This document shows, piece after piece, positions 44,050 to 55,156 of a DNA stretch of 64,000 nt (within the stretch, counting starts at the first letter, position 1; every line of letters begins with the position of its first letter). The position numbers and the translations under genes are program-made. The notes under the pieces are model-generated. The model was not told where the DNA came from. It made no database searches and worked only from the letters and a program-made list of their open reading frames with translations. Source of the stretch: Pleurodeles waltl (Eukaryota; Chordata; Amphibia; Caudata; Salamandridae); NCBI RefSeq assembly GCF_031143425.1, contig NC_090437.1:1181942863-1182006862 (forward strand), written 5' to 3'.

Positions 44050-45440
44050 TAGGGTTTATCAGGCCAATCATTAAAAAACAGGCTTTTTTAAACTCAAAGT
44101 TCATATTAATTAACCATCTCCCACAAGACTACCAATCTGACTTCAGGTCATACTGCTACATGGAGACCACAAGCTTATACATCATATGTGATGCCTTCAT
44201 GCCGTAGAGGAAGATAACCTGTGCATTCTGATATTGCGGATCCTCTCAGCAGCCTCTCAACCATCCTACCCTTACATGAACCCTGGTATCTCAAATAAAT
44301 TCACCTCCACCTTTCCGTCACAGGTCCTCCTACTTTTCCAATTACCACCAGTAGATTCACATCGGCCCCTCTGGACCACAAAAAATCCCTTTAACCTGTG
44401 GAGTTTTTAGGGGTTCCATTCTGTCTCCTGTCATCTTCAACTTTACATGGAGCCACATAGTGCTCTAAACACTTATAAGAGCATCAAGATTCACCAATAT
44501 GCCAATGGTATATAACTCTGATTGAAATTCTACTTCAGACATCAAAGCCTCAGACCTTGCTGCACATCATCCGAACCTGGATGTCCATTGCCAAGCTGAA
44601 ACTCAAAACAGCCTGTTATTTGCCAAGAACAGCAAGCAAGAAACCAAACAAATCTAGCTCAATGACCAAAACCTTCCACCGCCATGCAAAGGCTGTCAGA
44701 GATGGGGTGCTGGGGGCCCCCATGGGCAGCCCCGTCGCCCTTTTCACTGCCTGAATTATAGGCAATGAAAAGCGCGATGGGTGCTGTCGCACCTGGCGCA
44801 TTGCAACATTGCCACTGGTTCGATTACAAGCTGGCATCAATGTTGGGGCCAGTTTCCCGCTCGCCCAGCAGGAAACTCATAATAGGGCCAGCGAGTGGAA
44901 GACCGAAATGGCGGTCTTCTGACCTAACTAGTTTGGTGGACGGCCTCTGCTGGCAGCTAAACTTGTAATGAGGCCCTAAGTCGCTTGGATTTATCCTGGA
45001 CTCCAACTTCAGTCTTAGGGAACATTTTGATTAAAAAGAAAAATGTCCGGGTACAAAATCTCTCTTCAAAAGGATGTGCAACCATTTCTTACAGTAACTG
45101 ACTTCGGAACTACTATTCAATTCCTTCTACTCACCCCACCCCATGGTCTCCCAGATTTCACAATGGCACCTCTTAAGGCCATCCAACTTGCATGCTTCAG
45201 CACAGCACTTCCATGACCTGAAGAAATATATTCACATTAGCCCAATCCTGCTGGAACTTCATTGGCTCTCCTTTCTGGCACAACACCATCTTCAAAAACA
45301 TCTACATCATTCACAAAGCCATCATAACCACCACCCCTGCATATCTTGCAGACAAGCTCATCATATCTGGTGGATTTCTGCACCCTCAAGATCTACATTT
45401 GACAGAGTGAGCCCAAAATGTAATGTTGACAGAATGTATT
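44050..45440 (+). pseudogene. Decayed L2-type LINE reverse transcriptase, interrupted by a MITE
   Basis: Plus-strand translations in shifting frames give NHLPQDYQSDFRS, then CGVFRGSILSPVIFNF (family pattern CGVPQGSVLSPLLFN), then QYANG where YADD is expected. After the MITE come SPILLELHWLSFLAQH and ITTTPAYLADKLI, the usual C-terminal HWLPV...APAYLADL region. Stops and frameshifts are numerous and the catalytic YADD is lost, so it is inactive. A Harbinger-type MITE (about 44672-44976) is nested between the two parts. Confidence 0.75.
44672..44976. mobile_element. Harbinger-type MITE remnant nested in the LINE
   Basis: The right end AACTTGTAATGAGGCCC followed by TAA resembles other right ends here. 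The interior block CCCTTTTCACTGCCTGAATT then ATAGGCAATGAAAAG is a degraded form of the palindrome at 40540-40570, and GGCCAGTTTCCCGCT recurs in 45531-46051. The left end is truncated or unrecognised. Confidence 0.65.
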
Positions 45441-45530
45441 CATTCCTGAAGGTTTTCCATCTATTTTAATTGTTTTCCCTTCAGAAATGTGAGCTCAGAT
45501 CCATATGTAAGTGGGAATAGAAGCAATAAA

Positions 45531-46051
45531 GACCCTCATTACGACCCTGGTGGTCTACAGACGGCCACAGTGACGGTCTCACCACTGTCAAAGCGGTGGT
45601 CCAACGGTCATGGCGGCGGTCAGACCGCTGCATTATGACCATGGTGGTTCGGCCATGATCAGGACACCAGCACCACCAGTTTTCCTCCACTGGAGGAACT
45701 GGCGGTACTCACAGTCCTAATCTGCCAGGGCAGCGCTGCATGCAGAGCCACCATGGGGATTACGATGCCCCTCTCTGCCAGCTTTTACATGACAGTTGCA
45801 TTTGGCACAAGCAGTGCAGGGGCCTCCATGGACAGCCCATTGCGCTATCGTCCGACGGGTGCTGTTGCACCCTAAGCACCCCTACATTGGTGTTGTGGGC
45901 TGTTTCCCGCTAGGCCAGTGGGCAGGATCTCTGTTTCCCCCCTCTGACCCAGCGGGGAACTCGTGATGGCCAGCGGGAAGGCAGCCATACTGGTGGTAAC
46001 CAGGAATTTGGAGGGCGGGCTTTTCTGCCCACCAAACTCAAAATGACCCCC
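45531..46051. mobile_element. Harbinger-type MITE, about 521 bp
   Basis: The left end GACCCTCATTACGACCCTGG then TGGTC pairs with an inverted right end ACTCAAAATGACCCCC. The interior shares GGCAGCGCTGC, CAGTGCAGGGGCC and GCGGGAAC-type blocks with 12121-12563 and 40325-40882. The flanking duplication is unclear. No coding sequence is present. Confidence 0.8.
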
Positions 46052-47636
46052 AAAGTGTCTACTGAGAATGGGCTGAGATAGAAGTGAGATTTTGCCCCGT
46101 GCTTATCTGTTTCAAGTGATCTTCCTAAGAGGTTGAGTAATTCTAGAGGTCTTCTCCCAAAAGTTGAGCCAATTTAGTATCTTATATGGGCCACTTAGTA
46201 ATTTATATAAAAAACCTAGAGGGTTGCAGAAACAAAGTAGCAGTTTGAATTCATATTTTAAGACAAAAAAGCTAGTTGTCAATTTTAGTTAAACACATGT
46301 AATAGGTATGGATATTGATGCTGGATAACATTACACTTCTAAGAATGCAGTTGTATAAGTGCTTAGGCATTTTATCATGTAATATTTCATTATTTAGAGA
46401 CCACATGTTCATGAATTTTAAAATTGAAATGAAAGCAATGCTGTGTCTATGTCACCTTAACTGTAAGTCCAAGGTATATTTTTTTACAACCTCTTTTAAA
46501 AGTATGGAAGTAAATCGACTCCCACTGTGACATATGATCTAGTTAGTCCTAAGATTGGGAAGAGAGCATTTTCAAATTTTAAATGATTTTTCAAGTAGGC
46601 CTTTAAAATTAAATTCCAAATGCATTTGAAGTAGAGGCTACACACTTGGATACACAACTGCAGTCTTTAAAATGTGCATTAGTAACCCAAAATATTACGT
46701 TTTTATTGGTTCAATGAGAAAAAGTTTTAAAGTAGCGGCAGATGGATGTATGATGGAGTTGCTCTCTGAATTTGTGTTTAATGAGTTGTGAGATTTTTGT
46801 AGTCTGTTTCAAAGAAATAATTTAGACTAATTTTCAAAAGGGAACAGATTGGGAGTCTTTAATTATCTCAAAAGGGCACGTTAGGGAGATGTTATATGAA
46901 CCATCCTTATAGGCAGACTCATTTAAGTATTCATTCAGTGTAAACAAATCTTTAGTTGATTTTTTAAAATTAAACTCTGAAGAAGTTTCAGCTTGTTATT
47001 TCATGTTCACTAAGAAACCAGGTTGGGGCTTACGTCTTCAAGTGTGGTTCTTTGGACAGGAGAGGTATATTAATAGCTATTAGCAAACATTTTGTTCATG
47101 TGTGCAAATAATCCCAAAGGACTTAGTACAAATGTGCTTGATTGGCTGGGGTTTCTTAAATGAAAAGGGAACAGATATCTGAAACCCTTGTTCAATGATG
47201 ATGGTATCCAATACCTTTGCATATCTTTTTGCTTTAAAGACACCTAGGGTTGCAACTGCAGTTGTGTTATTTTTTAAAAGAGGAGTACTTTAGAAGAATA
47301 ATGTAATTATTGAATCTTATTCAGTCATATCCACACTTTTATTTGCCGAAATTGGAATAAAAACAAAATACTATTCAATCTGTCTACAAAAAGCTACAAA
47401 CAGAATGTATGTGACTATAATAGGATGGCACGGTAAAAATAAGCTGCAGAGTTCTTAGGCAACACCCATATTGGACCACAAAATTAGAGCTCTTCCATAA
47501 AATCATATTTCTTTCCAACGCAGCTTTAATTAGATTTTATAGATTTATAGAATTGCTTACCTCTTAAGACCACACTTGGTAGTTGAAGAATTATGGGCTC
47601 ACTAAAGGCCCATTTCACATTATTGGAGGAAATATA
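46052..47636. other. Interval without recognised features
   Basis: AT-rich, no gene-like frame or obvious repeat structure. Confidence 0.45.
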
Positions 47637-48569
47637 GGCCCTCATTACAACATTGGCGGTATTGATCACCTACCGCCATGGTGACGGCCGCCAACATACC
47701 GCCGCCATGGCTACCAGCCGGCAACGCGTATCATGACTGCCGATGGTATCCCGCCAGAAATCTGGCAGAACACAGCTGACGGTCATAGCTGACAGCAGCA
47801 CTGCCACGCCAGCAAAACACCGCTGACCATATCATGAGCAATGATATGGCCTGGCAGTGTTTTGCTGCGGACGCTGCTGCTGACAGCAGCCCAGCGGACC
47901 ACCTCCAGCCGGAGGACCCCCTGCAAGCAGGTAAGTTGGGTTCTCTGACCAGACAGGGGGGTGGGGGTTGTTGTGTGTATGTGGGGGTGTGTGTATGTTT
48001 TGGGATGCGTGCATGCGGGTGTGAGTCGCATTGGATGCATGCGTGAAAGAGTGATTGTGAGTGTTGTGGATGCATGTGTGTGACAAGGTATGTTGGTATG
48101 TGTTGTGGTGTGTGGGTATGTATGTGTGCATGCGTGGGTGGAGGTGGGTATGCGTGTGTGCATGTGTGTATATGGGTGCGCATGTGGGTGTGTATATGTG
48201 CGGGGGCAGGAGCGGGTGGGAAACGGTGGGGGAAGACTCTGGGCAGGGGGTGAGGGGCGGGAGAGACCCCTATCAGTGCCAGGGAAGGAATTCTCTGGCA
48301 CTGATAGTGCCTACCGCCATGGTTTTCATGGCAGTACAAAAACCATGAAAACCAAGGCAGTAGGCTGGGTCGTAATCCCGAGGGTGGGAATGTGATGGCT
48401 GCCAGGCTGGAGACCAAAGTCTCCAGCCCAGCGGCTGTTACAACCCTGGCGTTCGGTGTGTTAAAGTGGCGGTGTTACGCCAGGGTCCAAATCCCATTTT
48501 TTTTACCGCCGGCCTGTTGGCGGTATTACCGACGCTTTAACACCGACCACCAGGGTTGTAATGAGGGCC
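47637..48569. mobile_element. Harbinger deletion derivative / MITE, 933 bp
   Basis: The ends GGCCCTCATTACAACATTGG and (inverted) GGTTGTAATGAGGGCC form terminal repeats, flanked by ATA and TTA. The last 90 or so bases closely follow the right end of the autonomous element at 20240-29950: CCAGGGTCCAAAT...TTTTACCGCCGGCCTGTTGG...GCTTTAACACCGACCACCAGGG against CCAGGGTCAAAAT...TTTGGACCGCCTGCCTGTTGG...GCTTTATCACCGACCGCCAGGG. AGTGTTAAAGTGGC also recurs as GTGTTAAAGTGGC. The middle (about 47968-48200) is a GT-rich low-complexity tract. The open frames there on both strands are repeat artefacts. Confidence 0.85.
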
Positions 48570-48701
48570 TTAGTACTCAGTTGCACCCGTTCACCAACTG
48601 TAATGTCAAATCTCTGATGTTTATATGTATTGTATGCCACGCTGTGTTAAATAAAAAAAAAGAATTAAATTCTAAAGAGATTGTCATACTTAAGACAGTA
48701 A

Positions 48702-49633
48702 GGGCCATATTTATACTCCGTTTGCATCGAATGTGTGTCAAAAAGTTTGACCCACATTCCGCGCTAACCTTACACCATATTTATACTATGATGCCTGACC
48801 CCGCAAATGTCAAAATTCCTCTGTGTGTGTCATTTTCTGTATGCGGGAAACCACCTTGCGTTAATGACATGCAAGGTAGGCGTTCCCATCAAAAAATGAC
48901 TTTAAGGCCTGTGTACCTTATTTATAATCCTGCGTCATTTTGACTCACAGGAGGGGGCGGCTCTTAAAAAATGCGACCAGCCTGATGTGAGCCGTTTTGT
49001 AATGCCTGGATGAGGGCAGCCGTTAAGGGACCTGTGGGCTCATTTCTATGGTCTCCGACCATGGAAGCAGTCCACAGGTGCCCTTCCCTGCCCCCAGGGA
49101 CACCCCCTGCCACCCCCACCCACCCCTGGAGGACACCCATGGATGGGGGGACCCATCCCAGGTAAGTACAGGTAAGTTGAGGTAAGTATTATTTGAATAT
49201 TTGTTTTTGTGGCATGGGGGGTGCTAACTTGGGCACCCCTATATGCCACTGTGCCCAATGGCCATGGCCAGGGGACAGAAGTCCCCTGGGCATGGTCATT
49301 GAGCAGGGGGGCATGACTCCTGTCTTTGCTAAAACAGGAGTAATTTCAGTGGGGGTTGTGCATCAAAAAATGGCGTAAGTCCGGTTAGAGCCATGATTTT
49401 TTATTCTAACCTGATTTGCACCATTTTTTGATGCACAACCCCCATTTTCCCCTACACCAGCGCTGCCTGGTTAGAGTAATTTTTTTTACTCTGACCAGCC
49501 CGCAGTGCCAGCTAACGTCAATCCATAAATAAGGCGGCCGTCTGGTGCGTTGGAATAGCATTAGCTGGCGGTAAATATTTTGACGCAAACCAGCACCGGC
49601 GCTGATTTGCGTTAAAAATTATAAATGTGGGCC
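48702..49633. mobile_element. MITE of a second family, 932 bp, TAA-flanked
   Basis: The left end GGGCCATATTTATACTCCG and the inverted right end (AATTATAAATGTGGGCC) form short terminal repeats, with TAA at 48699-48701 and 49634-49636. An internal hairpin pairs GGGGGTTGTGCATCAAAAAA (49352-49371) with TTTTTTGATGCACAACCCCC (49424-49443). Three GGTAAGT-like repeats lie near 49160-49185. No coding capacity. The 3-bp TAA duplication points to Harbinger-type mobilisation, but the ends differ from the GGCGGT group. Confidence 0.85.
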
Positions 49634-49679
49634 TAAGTCAGCAGTCGCACAGCAACTTCCATAGAACACGATTGATGGA

Positions 49680-49985
49680 CGAAAGCTTTTAGGGGCGGGG
49701 TGGAGACTTGGGTTATTTTTAGTTTTTGTAGTGAGGTGTGGGGCTGGGGGTGATTAGGGTTTAGGGGGGTCAGGGTTTAGGTTTAAGGGGTGGGATGGGG
49801 GGCTGGGGTGGAAGCATGCTGGGTCGTGCATGCTGATTGCTAATGGCTTTACCAGGAATGTGTTTACAATGGTAAAATCGTTGTAAACGCATTTGTGGTA
49901 AAGGCATTAGTGGTTAGAACGAGGTAGTTGCTCCGACCTCGTTGTTGAGCCACGGGTGGTTTAGGCATCCGTGGTTCCGAGATAT
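49680..49985. repeat. Hairpin chain with a G-rich, telomere-like tract
   Basis: From 49740 to 49812 the plus strand is very G-rich (TTAGGGTTTAGGGGGG, CAGGGTTTAGG, GGGTGGGATGGGGGG), which could fold as a G-quadruplex. Next comes TTACCAGGAATGTGTTTACAA paired with TTGTAAACGCATTTGTGGTAA (about 49849-49902), then AACGAGGT...ACCTCGTT and CCACGG...CCGTGG. The ends are unknown. It follows the MITE that ends at 49633 and may be a separate insertion. Confidence 0.5.
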
Positions 49986-51520
49986 AACCCAAGAGATATA
50001 AAGAGAGGGAGAAAAGAGATAGACGGACACAGCCAGAGGGAGAGAAGTGATAGAGCGGAACGTGGTAACAATTTACCTACGTTTGGACGCTCTTTAGGCC
50101 GATGAATCTTTTGACTAAGTGGGAACTCTCTGTACTATTAATCGATCACTCACCTTATATCGTTAATCAATAACGTACATAAGCAACACCTTGAACAACA
50201 TAACACTTAACAATTAATCCAGAATACATTTCGGCGAACCCTGACCTTTCAGCCAGGAATGACCACACCAGTTTATTGCAAAATTAATGAGTTTATTTCC
50301 CTATATTAACAAAGCTAGCACAATATAGATGTGTCTCAACACCAAATGATAAACATAAATGAACATTAATAGCTGTCCATATCGTCGGAACAAGTGTAAT
50401 CTATGTAGCATTTGAATCACAAGGCATTCGATAGTGGCAATGCAAAGCACTAATACGATAATCTGTAATGGGCTAATTGCGTACATTTAGTCAGCATAAC
50501 AAGATCTCAAACTGCGACATGTGGAATCCTCACCTAACCTCAAATTAGCATCGGCATGTGGGACTTCATGCAAAAACAATTTGGCAACATCAATTTAGAA
50601 AACTCCTAGCTAGGGTCCTTATCAAAATCAGCAGTTGGTTACCTAAAGGAAACACAATGCAATTTTACAATTTCCTTTCATAATTACCAATTCCAATCAG
50701 CAATCAATGAAGTCTTCGTCTCACAGGTATCGTTTCTCGATCAGCATAGGACGGGACAAAGGGGCAGGGGTGAACGGGGCAATTGCCTCACGGCGGCAAA
50801 GTAAGGCTACTACTTCATGCAAAGGGGCAAATCAAAGTTAAAGTCTCTAGGGCAAGAATCATTAAAGTCTCTTTCTCTCGATTAGAGAAAGTATCAAAGT
50901 CTCTCAAAATGGCATCGCAGCAAAATGGGTCATACTAGCTACGAAGTCAAAATGGCGGGATGTCCGAAGATAGAGAGAGCTTCTCTCTCGTGCACCTGAT
51001 TTTTATAGACAACAGTTCAAGTCCTGTAGGGTCTCCATTGGTGGGTTCATAGGTTAGCTTCAAATTGACCAATCAAAAACGTCAGTTCTCAAGCTTTTAC
51101 TTGAGCATACATTATCCTTGGAGATGGGTACGCAAGTTGCAACATTGTTTCTCCATTAGCTTACTCTCAGAGCCTCCATTGTCCGCACCTGCAAGCCGAC
51201 CTTGAATTTAAGAGAAAATATGCCATGCTGGCACCAACTTTAAGATAAGCATGTGAGCAGTCTCTGTGGAAAAGTACAGCTTCAAGCAGAAATACACGTT
51301 TAATAGCACAGTGGAAAAATACGAACATTTAAACCGTGAGACCAGGCAACTAGGCCAAAGCCTCCGCTAAAGTAATGCTAAGCTAAGGCATTTCAAATAA
51401 GCAAATCGTAGCACACGTTTATGATTATGTCGGATTAGTGCAATTCTAATACACCACATTATATAAAGCACGCATATAAATGATGGCAAACTACTCTGAG
51501 GGCACATTTTGTCCCCGTAC
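49986..51520 (-). mobile_element. Probable retroviral-type LTR on the minus strand (solo or partial)
   Basis: On the minus strand there is a TATAAAA box (51001-51007), a CCAAT box about 30-40 bases upstream (near 51036-51046), and AATAAA signals downstream (near 50273 and 50292). This is the order expected of an LTR promoter and polyadenylation region. A TGTACGGGGAC start would put the 5' end at about 51520. The left boundary is a guess and no second LTR, primer site or coding region is present in the window. An open frame of 91 codons at 51610-51885 (minus) shows no motif I recognise. Confidence 0.4.
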
Positions 51521-53169
51521 AATCTTTATTAATTCGGTTAATGTCACACACGATTATGTCAGCACTACGTTTATGCGTTAATAAATCAAAACCTTCATTT
51601 TCTGCTTCATCAGAGGCAAAGAGAAAAAGTACAAATAGTTTGAGTCAGAGTTTGCATGGGAGAAGCAGCCCAATCATGAATTGGACATTGTGGACTCAGA
51701 GTAGGTAACTCACGTGCAAATTTCTGCTTGAAAGTTAAACATCTAGGTCGAGCTTTATAAATATCCTTGGGGCAAACTTCGATTAACTGGGCTGACCCAG
51801 GGACTAGAATTGCACTGCACTGTGGTGAGGGTCCTTTTGTGAAGCTTCCGTTATTCTTACCTTCGAAGAAACACTGATCAGACAAAAAGCGAATTAATTT
51901 CCTATCAGTTTGCTCATGATTTTCTATTTTTAAGCTTTATTTGATACGGCAGATTATACAGTAATGTGGCTCTTCCCATAAATAAATAAAAAACGGAAAA
52001 TAAATCAACAAACAGTCAACTATTGTAAAAAATATTTTGGTGGGACCAACCTCAGTATAGAACTGTTCACTTTAGTTTTTTTTTTATTCTTTTTTTTTTA
52101 CTTTATTTGCATAGATTCACGCTGTTTGTCGTCCCCGTCATAAAAAGCTGTTGTGTTGCTTCTTGAAATAATGCTAACACTCACTGTAAAAAACAAACAA
52201 AAATAATAAACTCGTTTTTTAAAAACGTATGCACTCTTGTTGTTCTTCTTCAAACGTCACTCCTGTCGTGAGTTTTTGAGCAGTAATTTGAAAGTTAAAT
52301 AGTAAAAACAGTCAGTTCCATACAGAATCCTTTCATATTAGTTAACTGAGGCCCTACCCCGGTGAACACATAAACAATACCCACTGGTGCTACACTTGAT
52401 CCTTACTAAAGGGCCCACGAGTGACTGCCCTTTGTAAATACATTCGCCTATGGCTCTTGCACATAAAGGAGACACGAAGCGCTCTTGGACATGGTTTTTG
52501 AGGCCCACATACACGTGAACCTCTGAACTGTAACCTTAGTAAGGATGGGTTCACTGCCTTGTAAAGGCTTCAATGCACAAGAAATCCTTTCGCCTTTGTG
52601 TATGTTTCAAAGGAGCTGCAGGGCTTTGAGCCTGGATATCTGACAGTGCGTATCATGTTGTGGCCTGCAGACAAAGGAATGAAGACATTAGTCATTAATG
52701 TCCACAATTAGTCAAACATAATAAAACAATGGGACCTCTTCTTGCACCATTTGCAACGTGCCGACTGATTTGACATGAAGGTGGGTTAACCTGCTAGTTT
52801 CTAAAACTCTGAATCAACGAAAAACAAATGAACACAAATCTATTTTGTAATAATGTTCCTAATCTATATGTAAATTTGTTGTTTGGACTCAGTGGTTTAA
52901 CTGACTCATGGACAGCATAATAATAAAATATACCCATTTCAGCTGATTTATTTTCTTGGAAATTGTCTGTGACCATCGTTTCATATAGGTTGTAGGCAAC
53001 ACAGTATTTTTCATGCTAAATTTTAATGAGCCTGAAGAAATGCAAACATTCATTTTGGTGTCAAACTGTCATAGATTGGGTCAATAACATGAGAAAGAAA
53101 TGTAACGAATGCAACATAAGCCACCATGGTTTGCTATTGTGCTTTACATTACTTTAAGCGTTTTATGTC
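51521..53169. other. Interval without recognised features
   Basis: AT-rich with poly-T and poly-A tracts near 52075-52100. No gene-like frame or clear repeat. Confidence 0.45.
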
Positions 53170-53992
53170 TCTGTTTGAAATTGGGTTACTAGTTGACTTG
53201 GGTGTGAGCCCTGGTCAAGCTGCAACTAAAATCCTAGTCAGGGCATGGCACAAGCAAACACCAAATTAACCTGTGCCCAATCCTCTGGTAGCCCTCTCTG
53301 GCACAGAGCAATCAGGCTTAACTTAAAGGCAATGTATAAAGTATGTGTGCAGCATGTCAAACAGTAAAACAGTGAAAACACAGCACAAAAGATTTATGGG
53401 GTGAGTGGTGCGGTTCTGGTGTGAATGGAGCAGTTTGTGGTCACGAAGAGCCCAAAAGCTTGATTTCAAGAGCTCCAGAGCAACAGCAAACCCCCAGGAC
53501 TTGGGTTCAGGAACCTGTTGAAGACAGGCTCAGGAGTTGTTGGGGAGCCTTGTATGTCCTTGAAGGTCAGATCAGTTGGCCAGTAGCCTATCCCTTGGAA
53601 TTACCATGGGTTCCTGGGTTCAAGCTGAAGTTGCAGGTTTGGTTCTTCTTCCCCAGGCAACAAGGCAGCAGGCAGCAGTTCAGCACAGTGGGGCAACAGT
53701 TCCTTTAGAGCAGCAGTCCAGCAGTGCAACAGCCTTTGCAGCAGGACAGTAGTCTTTCTTCCTGGTGGATCCACTGGGCCAAAATTGTACTGAAGAGCTG
53801 GTGTCTAGGGTCCTTCTTTTATGCACTGGTGCCTTGTTTCTGGAATGTGGGGGAAGTTTCTAGACAGTGGCTTTGAAGTGCATGGAATTTTCAGCCTCCC
53901 CTGCCCTGGCTCCAGGCTGGCTGACAACCCAAAAGGACAACCCAATAAGCCCTTGAAGGCTTGGGTTTAAAAATGTAACAGTAAGAGGGTGC

Positions 53993-54541
53993 AAACAAGG
54001 GACTCTTTATAAAAATGATATCACTAAACAAGTTTATATGTAGCATATGGTGTTGTTATAACATCAAGTCAATAAATGACATATCTCAGACCAATGATGA
54101 CTCACATAAATTGAGAACGCAGGTGTATAAATGCACAAATCAATATATTGAATGAAGAAACACAAATTAACATTCTTCAGGGTAGAAGAAAAGAATCTTC
54201 ATCAACACATATACAAGGCAGGCAGTCCAAATGTCTGTTTAATAGTCCACTCAGATGTTGATAAATCCACAATTTTCAAAGCAGGAGTTATCCACTGTTC
54301 AACCAGAAAGAATACTGATATGGGTTTAGTGCAGACGTTTTGATGCAAACCTTTTCTTCTACCCAGAAGAATGTTGATTTGTGTTTATTCATTGAATATA
54401 TTCATTTGTGCGTTTATACACCTGCCTTCTCAATTTATTTGAGTCATTGTTGGTCTGAGATATGTCATTTATTGACTTGATGTTATGACTTAACAAATAA
54501 ATGTGTTCAGTGATATCATTTTTCCAAATAGGTCCCTTGTT
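53993..54541. mobile_element. Foldback element, about 550 bp with arms of about 220 bp
   Basis: The left arm (53993-54215) and the inverted right arm (about 54325-54541) match with few differences. A perfect 36-base stretch lies at 54058-54093 and, inverted, at 54451-54486. The ends are near ACAAGGGAC. The loop of about 100 bases has no coding sequence. No clear target duplication was found, so the superfamily is unknown. It interrupts the LTR at 53170-55790. Confidence 0.9.
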
Positions 54542-54613
54542 GGAACCTTCTTGTGATCAAAAATCTGACTTCACCACTAACTAGGGCTTCTCACCTCAAT
54601 TTCAAAGACACCA

Positions 54614-55156
54614 AGGGGCATATTTATAATGCCTTAGCACCACCTTGCACCACATTAACGTCATTATTTTTTACATTAATGTGGCCCAACAAGGCCGAAA
54701 TCCCTGCACCGTATTTACAGGGTGGCCAATGCAGGCATTGCGCCACCCTGTAACCCTTTGCGCTACATTATGCCTGCGCCAGGCATTATGTATGCAAAGG
54801 GGGAACTCCCCTGTTAGGGGAGCTGGAAAAATAGCATAAGGAAATCTATGAGATTTCCTCGTGCCATATTTTACGGCACTTTTAACGCCTGCCCAAGAGC
54901 AGGCGTTAAAAGGGAGCTTCCATTCTTTAAAATGGAGCCCTATGTATTCTGCAGGAGTAGTGCCAATGTTTTGGCACTACTCCCGCAGAGTACATCAATA
55001 GCATCATGTGAAATGACGCTATTGCCCCCTACCCAGCGCCATGGTGTGCCATATTTTAAATATGGCGCACACATGGTGGCGGTAGGAGGGTGCTAAGGGG
55101 CGCAGGGAGAGTGGCGCTGCACTCGGTGCAGCGCCACCTTCCATAAAACTGCCCCA
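54614..55156. mobile_element. MITE built as a string of at least seven hairpins, about 543 bp
   Basis: The ends GGGGCATATTTATAATG and (inverted) CCATAAAACTGCCCC are a short terminal pair. Inside, consecutive perfect or near-perfect palindromes occupy 54840-54858, 54861-54879, 54880-54911, 54950-54988, 54997-55022, 55037-55082 and 55111-55137, nearly without gaps. It interrupts the LTR at 53170-55790. It has no coding capacity and is related in style to 37500-38120. Confidence 0.85.

Noticed and set aside
47783..48417. His/Pro/Thr-rich frames on both strands
   Set aside because: They come from the GT-rich simple tract inside a MITE.
51610..51885. 91-codon minus-strand frame as an envelope-like fragment beside the LTR
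   Set aside because: I could find no fusion peptide, CX6CC or transmembrane pattern; proximity to a possible LTR is not enough.
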